Assembly (NCBI GenBank): GCA_910578495.1
Contig: CAJTRE010000011.1
Coordinates: 1-64,000, forward strand
DNA length: 64,000 nt
From: an uncultured Dorea sp.
GTDB taxonomy: Bacteria > Bacillota > Clostridia > Lachnospirales > Lachnospiraceae
Direction: 5' to 3'
Shown here: piece by piece, positions 43,678 to 51,645 of the stretch
Layout of the letters: every line of letters begins with the position of its first letter
How positions within the stretch are numbered: the first letter of the stretch is position 1
Position numbers and translations under genes: made by a program
The notes under the pieces: generated by a model
Database searches by the model: none
The model's input: the letters and a program-made list of their open reading frames with translations, nothing else
What the model was told of the DNA's origin: nothing

Positions 43678-45244
43678 CTCCACCGCCTCCATTTAACCAG
43701 TTCTTTAATAGCTGCGCAGATATTTCCGAATTTTGTTCCGTAAATTCTCTTACGTTCTTCTTAAGTTCCATTCCCCTGTCATTCTGAATCTCCTGAATCT
43801 CTTCATTCACTTCTTGAACCGGTTCAAAAGTCTCTTCCTGAAGAGCCGCTTCTTCCAGCTCTTCTTCTGCTTTACGGCGTTTTTTACGACGAATAAGTAA
43901 AATTACCACAAGCGCTGTCAGAAGCAGTATTACAATTGCTCCGATGATCAGATAGATCAAAGGTACTCCTTTCAGACCGTTTTGTTTTGCGTCATCTTCT
44001 TCATCTTCTACAGATTTATAGAACGGAGCGCTGGCAATCGTAATCTTATTCACACGATCTCCCGCTTCGATTCCTGCCGCATTTCCGACCAGTGAACGAA
44101 GCTGGTCTTCCGAAAGGCTTCCATAGCCGCTTCCATTAATCGCTACGGATACAGTTAAATCGTCTAACGCTCCCGGTGATACCTGACCTTGTTCTTTCAC
44201 CTGATCTACCAGGTATTTTCTGGACAGGCTCTCACTGGATGCACTCGAACCACCGTTATCTCCATCAGTATTATACTGAGGAGTATCTGCATTTGTCTCG
44301 GAGCCCGCTACTCCTCCAGCGTTATTTCCAGTATTAGAATTTTCTCTAAAAATATCCTCCTGCTGTACAATTCCCGTCTTATCTTCTTCATCAATCTTCT
44401 CCGGTGTAGTATAAGTTGTAGATTCACGAACAAGAGCTTCCATATTAATCTGTGCTCTTGACGATACACTTACATTCTCTTCACCGTAGATCGGACCGAG
44501 AACCTTCATAACTTTTTTGTCAATCTGATTCTCTACCACCTTAGCGATCTCTTCTGCGTCTGAACCGTCTGCTCCGGAATCAGCATCGGGTGATACATCC
44601 TCACCGTTACCGTCAAACACCGCTACGTCTTCCAGCTCCATCTTCGGCACACTCTTGGCAACCAATCTCTGAATAGCCGCGGCCTGATCTTTCGTCGGAG
44701 AACCTCCGTCTTCCATAGTTACAACTGCTGTTGCGCTCGACTTTTCTTTCGCCGTTTCGCTGAGTGCATATTTACTCTCTTCACCAAGCGCAATCGTTAC
44801 TTTCGCATCCTTCACACCATCAAACAAACGGATAGTAGAGCCGATACGATCCTGCAATTCATACAGCTTGTATGTTTTCTTGTCAGAATCTGTTGTCATC
44901 ATGCTGGCATTATCCGTAAAGGTGTCATATGTAAATCCACTCTTCGGGTATCCCTCCTGAACCAACTGTGCTTTCGTCTTATCAAGAATATCGTTTGGCA
45001 CTGAAATCGTGGAGTCATTATCATAGCTGAACTCCACTCCATCTTCCTGGAGTTTCGTTATAATCTGCTGCGCCTCTTCTTTACCAAGTCCCGAAAACAA
45101 CACTTCATAGGGCTTGTTGTTCAGGATAACCGCAAGAATAATCGCTCCCACCAACAGCACTGCTATCGCCGCTATCACGATCTTCTTCGTCTTACTGCTT
45201 AGTTTTCCCAATGTTTCTTTTATCTGTTCAATTACCTTCTTCAT
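43667..45244 (-). CDS. fliF: Flagellar MS-ring protein FliF
   Basis: This 525-aa protein has an N-terminal membrane segment (about 23-43), periplasmic ring-building motifs (EVLFSGLGKEEAQQIITKLQ, then ALGEESKYALSETAKEKSSA), a second membrane segment (about 432-455) and a C-terminal FliG-binding tail. It seeds basal-body assembly. Confidence 0.96.
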   Translation of the reverse strand: MKKVIEQIKETLGKLSSKTKKIVIAAIAVLLVGAIILAVILNNKPYEVLFSGLGKEEAQQIITKLQEDGVEFSYDNDSTISVPNDILDKTKAQLVQEGYPKSGFTYDTFTDNASMMTTDSDKKTYKLYELQDRIGSTIRLFDGVKDAKVTIALGEESKYALSETAKEKSSATAVVTMEDGGSPTKDQAAAIQRLVAKSVPKMELEDVAVFDGNGEDVSPDADSGADGSDAEEIAKVVENQIDKKVMKVLGPIYGEENVSVSSRAQINMEALVRESTTYTTPEKIDEEDKTGIVQQEDIFRENSNTGNNAGGVAGSETNADTPQYNTDGDNGGSSASSESLSRKYLVDQVKEQGQVSPGALDDLTVSVAINGSGYGSLSEDQLRSLVGNAAGIEAGDRVNKITIASAPFYKSVEDEEDDAKQNGLKGVPLIYLIIGAIVILLLTALVVILLIRRKKRRKAEEELEEAALQEETFEPVQEVNEEIQEIQNDRGMELKKNVREFTEQNSEISAQLLKNWLNGGGGDGE

Positions 45245-45270
45245 CTTCTCAAAACCCTCTCACCTAATAC

Positions 45271-45579
45271 TTATAAGCTAATCCTCATGATTTCATTATA
45301 AGATTCAAGCGCTTTGTTTCTCAAAGATACAAGCATATCCGCTGCAAGCTGTGCCTGCGATGACGCAATCATAACGGAATGTGCGTCTTCAATCTGTCCT
45401 GTTGCCAACAGATACTGTTTCTTCACCAGATCATCTTCTGTTGTTCTTACATTTTGAACTGCCTCGTTAAATATACTTTTGAATGCAGACACTCCGTTCT
45501 GTTCCGGCGTTTTTCCAATCTGATCAAAACCTTCTCCAAATTTTATCAAATTAATCGGCGTAATAAATGATTCTCCCAT
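45271..45579 (-). CDS. fliE: Flagellar hook-basal body protein FliE
   Basis: This 102-aa protein ends with the conserved FliE motif MVSLRNKALESYNEIMRI-type region (read as MLVSLRNKALESYNEIMRIS). It joins the MS ring to the rod and is exported early. Confidence 0.92.
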   Translation of the reverse strand: MGESFITPINLIKFGEGFDQIGKTPEQNGVSAFKSIFNEAVQNVRTTEDDLVKKQYLLATGQIEDAHSVMIASSQAQLAADMLVSLRNKALESYNEIMRISL

Positions 45580-45602
45580 GTCTTATCTCCTCCTACGTGT
45601 CA

Positions 45603-45974
45603 CTAACCTTTGATTACACTACGGTATCTTGCAATATCACCATTCACAGACTGAAGTAAATACTGATAATGAAGCGCTGTGCGCGCAAGCTCCGTATACT
45701 CATAATCCATATTCACGTTATTCTCATCCACTCTTGCGGAATCGGTCACTTCATATTCCAGATAAGCAGAACTGTTGATTGCGTTCCGCATGGCCGACTG
45801 GTTGTGACTCTGGCTTGCCGCCTGAAGCTTATTGCGGAACGTTTCCTCAAAGCTTACGCTTTTCCGCTTATATCTGGGAGTATCTACATTAGCAATATTT
45901 TCAGATGTAATCTCCTGCTTCTTCCACAAATAATCCAACGCTTTTCCCGACATTGCAATCGTATTTCCAAACAT
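45603..45974 (-). CDS. flgB: Flagellar basal-body rod protein FlgB
   Basis: This 123-aa rod protein has the FlgB motif EITSENIANVDTPRYKRKSV and a C-terminal rod helix (RTALHYQYLLQSVNGDIARY). It is followed directly by fliE; flgC is missing from its usual place. Confidence 0.94.
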   Translation of the reverse strand: MFGNTIAMSGKALDYLWKKQEITSENIANVDTPRYKRKSVSFEETFRNKLQAASQSHNQSAMRNAINSSAYLEYEVTDSARVDENNVNMDYEYTELARTALHYQYLLQSVNGDIARYRSVIKG

Positions 45975-46016
45975 TTTAACACCATCCTCTTCCTATATAT
46001 ATTCTTCTTTTATAGA

Positions 46017-46808
46017 CTATAACCAAAAACTATTATTATTCCAACTGCTCACAATCGATTGACTCGCGGTCAAAATTCTGCTCTGTAAACTCAGCTTCAT
46101 CAACTCTATCAAATATGCCGCCTCATCCGACGTTATCTGATTCTCCGTATTCGTTGTATTATGTACTGCCGTCCGGCTATCGGCTGTTTTATCTTCAACC
46201 GTCAGATCTGTCTCCATGTACCCCTTAATCTTCTGAATATAATTCTGCGTCTCTTTAAACGGAGGAACACCACCGTACTTTCGCACATTACCCTCTCCAG
46301 CATTATATGCCGCAAGCGCAAGATCAACATCTCCGTCATAACGTTTCAGTTTCTGGGAGATATACTTTGCTCCGCCCATGATATTACTGCGAACGTCAAA
46401 AGGATCGTCCACTCCGAGAGAACGAGCGGTAGCCGGCATTAACTGCATAACTCCCTGCGCTCCCGCCGATGATACGGCGTCTGCGTCAAAGTTCGATTCC
46501 GCCTTTGCCATTGCCTTTAATAGCTGTACGGGAACATCATATACCTTTGCCGCTTCCTGGAAAACAGACTCCATACTCTCCGGCGCTTTGATAGTATCCC
46601 GTTGCGCACGAAAAAGTATATCAGAGAACGAATTCTTATCTGATATACCTATACTCGTTTGAGAAAAAAGACGAGGTAAGTTAAATTGCTCTCGTCCTTG
46701 TACTTGCCTAAATATATTCCCGGAATTATATATATTATATTTATACATATCATATATATTATACATATTATCAATATAACCATTGCCGATTGTTCCTTGT
46801 GTCCTCAT
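46017..46808 (-). CDS. Lytic transglycosylase (SLT domain), probable rod-assembly muramidase
   Basis: This 263-aa enzyme has an SLT domain (about 84-200). The catalytic Glu104 lies in AMAKAESNFD, followed by GAQGVMQLMPATARSLGVDD and the AYNAGEGNVRKYGGVPPF motif. There is no signal peptide, so export through the flagellar type III system, as for FlgJ of Gram-negatives, is likely. It is the first gene of the fla run, directly before flgB. The N-terminal 30 residues are Asn/Tyr/Met-rich and encoded by AT-simple DNA. Confidence 0.85.
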   Translation of the reverse strand: MRTQGTIGNGYIDNMYNIYDMYKYNIYNSGNIFRQVQGREQFNLPRLFSQTSIGISDKNSFSDILFRAQRDTIKAPESMESVFQEAAKVYDVPVQLLKAMAKAESNFDADAVSSAGAQGVMQLMPATARSLGVDDPFDVRSNIMGGAKYISQKLKRYDGDVDLALAAYNAGEGNVRKYGGVPPFKETQNYIQKIKGYMETDLTVEDKTADSRTAVHNTTNTENQITSDEAAYLIELMKLSLQSRILTASQSIVSSWNNNSFWL

Positions 46809-47098
46809 GCTGCATTAACCCCTTTCTCTTCACAATATAAAATGACAATGGATTTCTAACCTGTCATATAAATAATAATACACTTAAATATATATAATAA
46901 TAACACCTTTTTTTTTAAAAGAAAAGGGTTATTTTATTTTTCGACATTTTTTCCCTGCCCTAAGCCTCTAAGCCACAAAACCACGTACTTTAGGTGTATA
47001 ATGTATTTTTTTCCACTTAAAGTATTTACTTTTTTTCCTTTCCGATATAAAATAAGGATAAAACATATTTAATAAAATTACATAGGAGGAGAAGAAAA
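46809..47098. other. Divergent intergenic region between the fla run and a chemoreceptor
   Basis: This 290-bp AT-rich region separates the leftward fla run from the rightward chemoreceptor. It has an imperfect inverted repeat (AATAACACC / GGGTTATT) near 46908-46935. I could not place a confident promoter for the fla run, nor a c-di-GMP riboswitch of the type seen before some clostridial flagellar operons. Confidence 0.6.
47018..47048 (+). promoter_or_regulatory. Candidate flagellar-sigma promoter for the chemoreceptor gene
   Basis: TAAAGTAT (47018-47025) and TCCGATAT (47041-47048) match sigma-28 boxes, but the 15-bp gap between them is longer than the usual 11. A sigma-A reading (TTTACT and TATAAA) is also possible. 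Confidence 0.4.
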
Positions 47099-49147
47099 GT
47101 GTTTAAAAACTTAAAAGTCAGGAGTAAATTACTGATTTCTTTCGGAATTGTCATAGTGCTTTACATCGTGGCAATCATAGTTTCTTCATTAAGTCTCAAA
47201 GGCGTTTCCAACGGTCTTAAGGATTTCTACAATATTCCTTACCCAACTGTTGAATCTTCTTTAGCCGCTCAGGCATTCACTAAGCAGATACAGTTAGATG
47301 TATGGCGCGCTTACGAAACGGAGGATAAGGCTGAAACTCAGGCTCTTCTGCAAAATATTTCTGAGAACGAGAAATTACTGGAGTCAGCGCTCAACGGACT
47401 TATATCATCTTACCGTGGAGACTCTGCTTTATTAGACGCAGTCGAAGAAGCCAGCGCCAAAACAAGCCAGCCAAGAGCAGAAGCAATGAAGTATATTGCC
47501 GCACATGATGATGACAAGGCTCTTGCAATTATCAGTGGAGAGTACAACGATGCCTGCCTTGAATTCAACAATGCTTTGCAGGAAATTATCAACTCTGCAC
47601 ACACTCTTTCCACAGAGTATTATAGTGATGGTATGTCTACCACAACACGTTGTATGGCCGCGTTGCTCATATTAGCGGCTGTCAGTCTGGTGATTACCGT
47701 TTTCTTAGTTCTTTCTCTTACCAAAGGCTTGAGAAAACCAATTCAAGAGATTGAACATGCAGTAAAAGAGATGGCAAAGGGTAATATGCAGACTGAGGTA
47801 ACTTATCAGTCCTCTGACGAGCTTGGTTCTCTTGCTGAGAATCTTCGATTTGTACTGAAAACATTATCTGCCTATATTAAACATATCTGTGACCGTATGA
47901 ACTCTCTCGCAAGCGGAGATTTCTCTGTTGAAATGGATATGGATTACCTGGGTGAATTTGAGTCTATCAAGCATTCCGGTAATAAGATTATCGAATCCTT
48001 GAATGATACTTTAGGACAGCTTCATCAGGCATCCGATCAGGTTGCTAACGGTTCCGAACAAGTATCAAGCGGTTCTCAGGCGCTTTCTCAGGGAGCTACC
48101 GAGCAGGCAAGTTCTGTTCAGGAATTAGCCGCAACAATCAACGAATTGTCCGGTCAGGTTAACGACACAGCTAAGAATACACGTGAGATTAACGAGCTGA
48201 TTTCTCTTACTTCCACAGAATTGGATGAAAGTAATAATCAGATGGAATCTATGATGAATGCAATGACTAAAATTAATGACAGTTCAAGTGAAATTGAAAA
48301 GATTATTAAAACAATTGAAGACATTGCTTTCCAGACAAACATCCTTGCATTAAATGCCGCTGTTGAGGCTGCAAGAGCCGGCGAAGCAGGCAAGGGATTT
48401 GCTGTTGTAGCAGATGAGGTAAGAAGTCTTGCTTCTAAGAGCGCTGAAGCCGCAAAAGATACTACAGCATTAATCAGCAATTCCTTACAGGCAGTTAATG
48501 AAGGAAACGATATTGCAGGCGCTACTCAGCAATCACTGGTTAAAGTAGTTGCAAACGCACAGCAAATCAGCGAAATCATGGCGAAGATTACAAAAGCTTC
48601 CGATATACAGGCAGAAAGCATTCAGCAGGTTACTCAAGGCGTCGATCAGATTTCTTCCGTTGTGCAGACCAACTCTGCAACCGCAGAAGAAAGCGCTGCT
48701 GCAAGTGAAGAGTTATTCGGTCAGTCAAGCTTGCTGAAGAGTCTCGTAAACCGTTTCCGTCTTAAAGGAATGGCATCTTCACAGCCAAGTACATCAACAA
48801 ATACTACCGCATCTTACAGCTCAAGCAGCTATGAGAATGACAGCTACAGCAGTTCAAGCTCTTTTAGCTCAAACAGTTATGAGAGTGACAGCTATAACAG
48901 CCCAAACTCTTTTAACTCAAACAGTTATGAGAGTGACAGCTATAACAGCCCAAGCTCTTCAAGCTCAAGCAGTTATAAGAGTAACAGCTATAACAGCCCA
49001 AGCTCTTTTAGCTCAAGCAGTTATGAGAGTAACAGCTATAGCAGCCCAAGCTCTTCAAGTTCAAACAGTAGTTCTCGCCGTTCAAACAGTAGTTACAGCC
49101 GCAATGGCAACATCAACACTCATGTTGATAATAATGATAAATATTAA
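47099..49147 (+). CDS. Methyl-accepting chemotaxis protein with a Ser/Asn/Tyr-repeat C-terminal tail
   Basis: This 682-aa receptor starts at GTG with AGGAGGAG upstream. It has membrane segments (about 10-32 and 183-205), a helical extracellular domain, HAMP, and the intact signalling tip (IAFQTNILALNAAVEAARAG). After the coiled coil, a tail of about 120 residues starting near 560 contains five 16-aa units rich in S, N and Y, then an Arg/Ser-rich end. No CheR-binding pentapeptide is seen at the end. It is divergent from the fla run and just upstream of flagellin 1. Confidence 0.92.
   Translation: MFKNLKVRSKLLISFGIVIVLYIVAIIVSSLSLKGVSNGLKDFYNIPYPTVESSLAAQAFTKQIQLDVWRAYETEDKAETQALLQNISENEKLLESALNGLISSYRGDSALLDAVEEASAKTSQPRAEAMKYIAAHDDDKALAIISGEYNDACLEFNNALQEIINSAHTLSTEYYSDGMSTTTRCMAALLILAAVSLVITVFLVLSLTKGLRKPIQEIEHAVKEMAKGNMQTEVTYQSSDELGSLAENLRFVLKTLSAYIKHICDRMNSLASGDFSVEMDMDYLGEFESIKHSGNKIIESLNDTLGQLHQASDQVANGSEQVSSGSQALSQGATEQASSVQELAATINELSGQVNDTAKNTREINELISLTSTELDESNNQMESMMNAMTKINDSSSEIEKIIKTIEDIAFQTNILALNAAVEAARAGEAGKGFAVVADEVRSLASKSAEAAKDTTALISNSLQAVNEGNDIAGATQQSLVKVVANAQQISEIMAKITKASDIQAESIQQVTQGVDQISSVVQTNSATAEESAAASEELFGQSSLLKSLVNRFRLKGMASSQPSTSTNTTASYSSSSYENDSYSSSSSFSSNSYESDSYNSPNSFNSNSYESDSYNSPSSSSSSSYKSNSYNSPSSFSSSSYESNSYSSPSSSSSNSSSRRSNSSYSRNGNINTHVDNNDKY
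48827..49066 (+). repeat. Five 48-bp in-frame tandem repeats in the chemoreceptor tail
   Basis: Five consecutive 48-bp units encode variants of the 16-residue unit SYESDSYNSPNSFNSN. Units two to four are the most alike, which suggests recent expansion. Confidence 0.85.
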
Positions 49148-49168
49148 TACTTTCTTACATATAATATT

Positions 49169-49203
49169 AAGCCGAGCTTTGAAAAGCTCGGCTTTTATTT
49201 TTT
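49169..49203 (+). terminator. Terminator after the chemoreceptor gene
   Basis: AAGCCGAGCTTT pairs with AAAGCTCGGCTT in a short-looped hairpin, followed by TTATTTTTTT. Confidence 0.9.
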
Positions 49204-49213
49204 CTCCTTATTT

Positions 49214-49325
49214 GTACTTTTCTGGACAAAATGCCGGCAGGCCGGAAGACTACACATCGGACACAGCAAAAAATGTCAAACGGGAAATGGATTTCCCGAA
49301 ACTTATTTCAAGGAGGAAATATATA
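49214..49325 (+). promoter_or_regulatory. Flagellin 1 mRNA leader with a CsrA-type hairpin
   Basis: The 112-bp leader is nearly identical to that of flagellin 2. It contains CGGGAAATGGATTTCCCG (49281-49298), a stem with GGA in the loop, and the ribosome site AAGGAGGA (49310-49317), a second GGA site. Two such GGA sites, one covering the Shine-Dalgarno, are the arrangement used by CsrA on flagellin mRNA in B. subtilis. The promoter itself was not convincingly located. Confidence 0.65.
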
Positions 49326-50855
49326 ATGAGAATTCAACACAATATTCCAGCGTTAAACGCACACAGAAATTTATCAAACAATAACTCAGCAGTTTCTAAA
49401 AACTTAGAGAAGTTATCTTCCGGTTACAGAATCAACCGCGCAGGAGATGACGCTGCAGGTCTTGCTATTTCTGAGAAAATGAGAGCTCAGATTACAGGTC
49501 TTCAGACAGCTCAGAAGAATGCAGAAGACGGTGTATCTTTAGTTCAGACAGCTGAGGGAGCTCTTACAGAGGTTCACTCTATGTTAAACCGTATGGTAGA
49601 GCTTTCTACACAATCTGCAAACGGAACTTACTCTGCAAAGAACCGCGAAGAGATGCAGAAAGAGATTGATGCTTTAACGGCTGAGATTGACCGTATCAGC
49701 GATACCGCTAACTTCAACGGAACAAAATTGTTCCAGGGCGGCGGCGGAGCAGGTGGAGCTGCAGGTGTACCGGATGTAGTAGGATTAGAGCCTACTGAGA
49801 CAGCAGCAACGAAATACAGTGGAACTGCTGGAGCATTTCCAGCAGTGACTACTACAGCTTTGACGGCTGGACAGAGTGTTTCCGTTACTCTCAATTATAC
49901 GGATGCAAGTGGAAAAACAGACAAAATTGATATTGCACTGACATATGACGGTACTAATTTAGTAGGAGCTGATGGTACAGTATATACCGCTGCTGACCCG
50001 ACAAAACCAACTGGTAAAGAGCTTGGTGATGCATTTGCAAAAGCAATTAATAGCGACTCAAAATTAAAGAATGTGTTCAAGGCTACAGCTGATGCAAACA
50101 CTGGAGCACTGACATTGGAGGCTAAAACAGCTGGAGCTACAACAACTGTGAACAAACTTGAGGTGTCAGTTGCTGGAGCTGCTCCAACCGTTTTAACTGT
50201 AACTAATACAGCTGGAGCTGATGCTTTCAACTCATACTCTCCTACAGATGGCGGTGATGTATTCACTGTTGGCGGTAAAAAATTTGTATTTGATGCTAAT
50301 GGTCCAGATGGTTATGATGCAGATGTACATGTAGGAAAAAATTTGCAGGAGGTAGCTGCTCTGATTAAACAGCAGACAGGTTATGCACCGGCAGTTAATG
50401 GTACTGCGCTTGACTTCAAAGCTCCAGCAGGAGCAACAGGCGGAGCAGGCGGAGAGGTTGTTATCGACCTTCACGTTGGTGAGTCTTCTGCAGACGCTAA
50501 CAAGATTTCTGTTAAGATCAAAGCTATGAGTTCTGCTTCTCTTGGCGTTAACTCTGTAGATATTACTACAGTAGCAGGAGCAAAAGCTGCAATCGATACA
50601 GTTAATGATGCAATTGATACTGTATCCAGTATCCGTTCTGACCTTGGTGCACTTCAGAATCGTCTGGAGCACACTATCAACAACTTAGGTGTTCAGACAG
50701 AGAACATCACAGCTGCTGAGAGCCGTATCCGTGACGTAGACATGGCAAAAGAGATGATGGCTTACACTAAGAACAATATCTTAGTTCAGGCTTCTCAGGC
50801 TATGCTCGCACAGGCAAATCAGGTTCCACAGGGTGTTCTTCAGTTATTACAGTAA
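49326..50855 (+). CDS. hag: Flagellin 1
   Basis: This 509-aa filament subunit has the N-terminal D0/D1 domain (MRIQHNIPALNAHRNLSNNN through MLNRMVELSTQSANGTYSAK, about 1-140) and the C-terminal D1/D0 domain (SIRSDLGALQNRLEHTINNL to the end). The middle, about 250 residues, is Ala/Thr/Gly-rich and variable. The open frame extends far upstream, but the start at 49326 has AGGAGG nine bases before it and begins like every flagellin. It is convergent with flagellin 2. Confidence 0.97.
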   Translation: MRIQHNIPALNAHRNLSNNNSAVSKNLEKLSSGYRINRAGDDAAGLAISEKMRAQITGLQTAQKNAEDGVSLVQTAEGALTEVHSMLNRMVELSTQSANGTYSAKNREEMQKEIDALTAEIDRISDTANFNGTKLFQGGGGAGGAAGVPDVVGLEPTETAATKYSGTAGAFPAVTTTALTAGQSVSVTLNYTDASGKTDKIDIALTYDGTNLVGADGTVYTAADPTKPTGKELGDAFAKAINSDSKLKNVFKATADANTGALTLEAKTAGATTTVNKLEVSVAGAAPTVLTVTNTAGADAFNSYSPTDGGDVFTVGGKKFVFDANGPDGYDADVHVGKNLQEVAALIKQQTGYAPAVNGTALDFKAPAGATGGAGGEVVIDLHVGESSADANKISVKIKAMSSASLGVNSVDITTVAGAKAAIDTVNDAIDTVSSIRSDLGALQNRLEHTINNLGVQTENITAAESRIRDVDMAKEMMAYTKNNILVQASQAMLAQANQVPQGVLQLLQ

Positions 50856-50878
50856 TTACAGAATAACTCACATATTAA

Positions 50879-50905
50879 ACCGGGCTTCGAAAAGCCCGGT
50901 TTTTT
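50879..50905 (+). terminator. Terminator of flagellin 1
   Basis: ACCGGGCTTCGAAAAGCCCGGT is followed by TTTTTT, a strong intrinsic terminator. The surrounding 41 bp recur in inverted orientation after flagellin 2. Confidence 0.95.
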
Positions 50906-50933
50906 GGTGGTGAAATTCACATTGTAAAATTTT

Positions 50934-51299
50934 TTAAATGGATAATTTGGGAAATGTTTCCTTTAGCATTTCTGACAATTCTTGAATCTGCTGTTCTTTT
51001 TCCTTCAACTGCTGTTCCTGTTCTATCAGCCATTGTGCTTGTTCGTTGAACTGTAACTCTTGTTTTTCCAGTTGTTGTGCTTGTTCTTTCAGTTGTCGTG
51101 CTTGTTCTTCCAACTGTCGTGCCTGTTCGTTCCGCTGTTGTACTTGTTCTATTAACTGTTGCGCTTGTTCATTGAATTGCTGCTTTTTTTCTTCCAGATC
51201 CTTCTTCTGGCTAATTATCTCATTCTGTATCTCATTAAGCATCGACTGGGCTGTATTCCAATCCAATTCCACTAATTCTTTTGAAAACATCCACATCAC
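50934..51299 (-). CDS. Small coiled-coil Gln/Glu-rich protein of unknown function
   Basis: This 121-aa ORF starts at GTG (51299) with AGAGG just upstream; an ATG lies one codon later. After about 20 residues (FSKELVELDWNTAQSML) it is a long coiled coil of a repeated 7-residue pattern such as EQAQQL. The repeat is visible in the DNA as TTGTTC-rich tandem units (about 51000-51170). It resembles the variable coiled-coil tails of some transposase/nuclease-type (Rpn family) proteins, but the catalytic part is absent, so it may be only a remnant. It lies between the two flagellin terminators and is probably not part of the flagellum. Confidence 0.4.
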   Translation of the reverse strand: MMWMFSKELVELDWNTAQSMLNEIQNEIISQKKDLEEKKQQFNEQAQQLIEQVQQRNEQARQLEEQARQLKEQAQQLEKQELQFNEQAQWLIEQEQQLKEKEQQIQELSEMLKETFPKLSI

Positions 51300-51330
51300 C
51301 TCTTCTGTTAATTTTGTACAAATTTTTTAT

Positions 51331-51480
51331 TTAGGTTCGCTCTGTCTGTATTCTTCCTAACAATTCTTGAATCTGTCTGTCCTTCTCTTCCAGTTTCTAA
51401 TCCTTCTCTTTAATTTTACGCACGGATGAATAAAATACCACAGGAAGAACTTCCTGTAAGATTAAAAAGTATTTACTGTA
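51331..51480 (-). pseudogene. Degraded coiled-coil gene remnant
   Basis: A leftward frame reading QEVLPVVFYSSVRKIKEKD, then a TAG (51397-51399), then KLEEKDRQIQELLGRIQTE and a stop at 51331. The part after the stop resembles the end of the neighbouring coiled-coil ORF (KEKEQQIQELSEML). This looks like a decayed copy with a nonsense codon. Confidence 0.35.
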
Positions 51481-51573
51481 TGGAAAGTATAAATATACGA
51501 TAGCATACCTGTCCATAAGAAATCTATATGAAAATGGGCTGATTCTACAGAATTTTAAATGAATTTCACCACC

Positions 51574-51600
51574 AAAAAACCGGGCTTCGAAAAGCCCGGT
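51574..51600 (-). terminator. Terminator of flagellin 2
   Basis: Read leftward to rightward on the minus strand it is ACCGGGCTTTTCGAAGCCCGGT plus TTTTTT. It ends flagellin 2 transcription. Confidence 0.95.
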
Positions 51601-51645
51601 TTAATATGTGTGTTATCCTGTAATTGTCTGTTGTAATTACAATAA

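Larger units (their letters stand above)
50879..51600. repeat. 41-bp inverted repeats bounding the inter-flagellin segment
   Basis: The left arm 50879-50919 and right arm 51560-51600 are inverted copies (outer terminator arms, T-run and GGTGGTGAAATTCA), differing only in the small hairpin loop. They enclose 640 bp with a small coiled-coil ORF and a degraded sequence. Confidence 0.85.

Noticed and set aside
46809..47098. Possible c-di-GMP riboswitch before the fla run
   Set aside because: No conserved GEMM-type core or terminator switch could be seen in this AT-rich region.
48827..49066. Possible CRISPR-like repeat array in the chemoreceptor tail
   Set aside because: The units are adjacent, in frame and without unique spacers, so it is a coding minisatellite.
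48831..49325. Long in-frame N-terminal extension of flagellin 1
   Set aside because: It is the shadow frame of the chemoreceptor repeat tail followed by the flagellin leader. The true flagellin start at 49326 has a ribosome site and the standard flagellin N-terminus.
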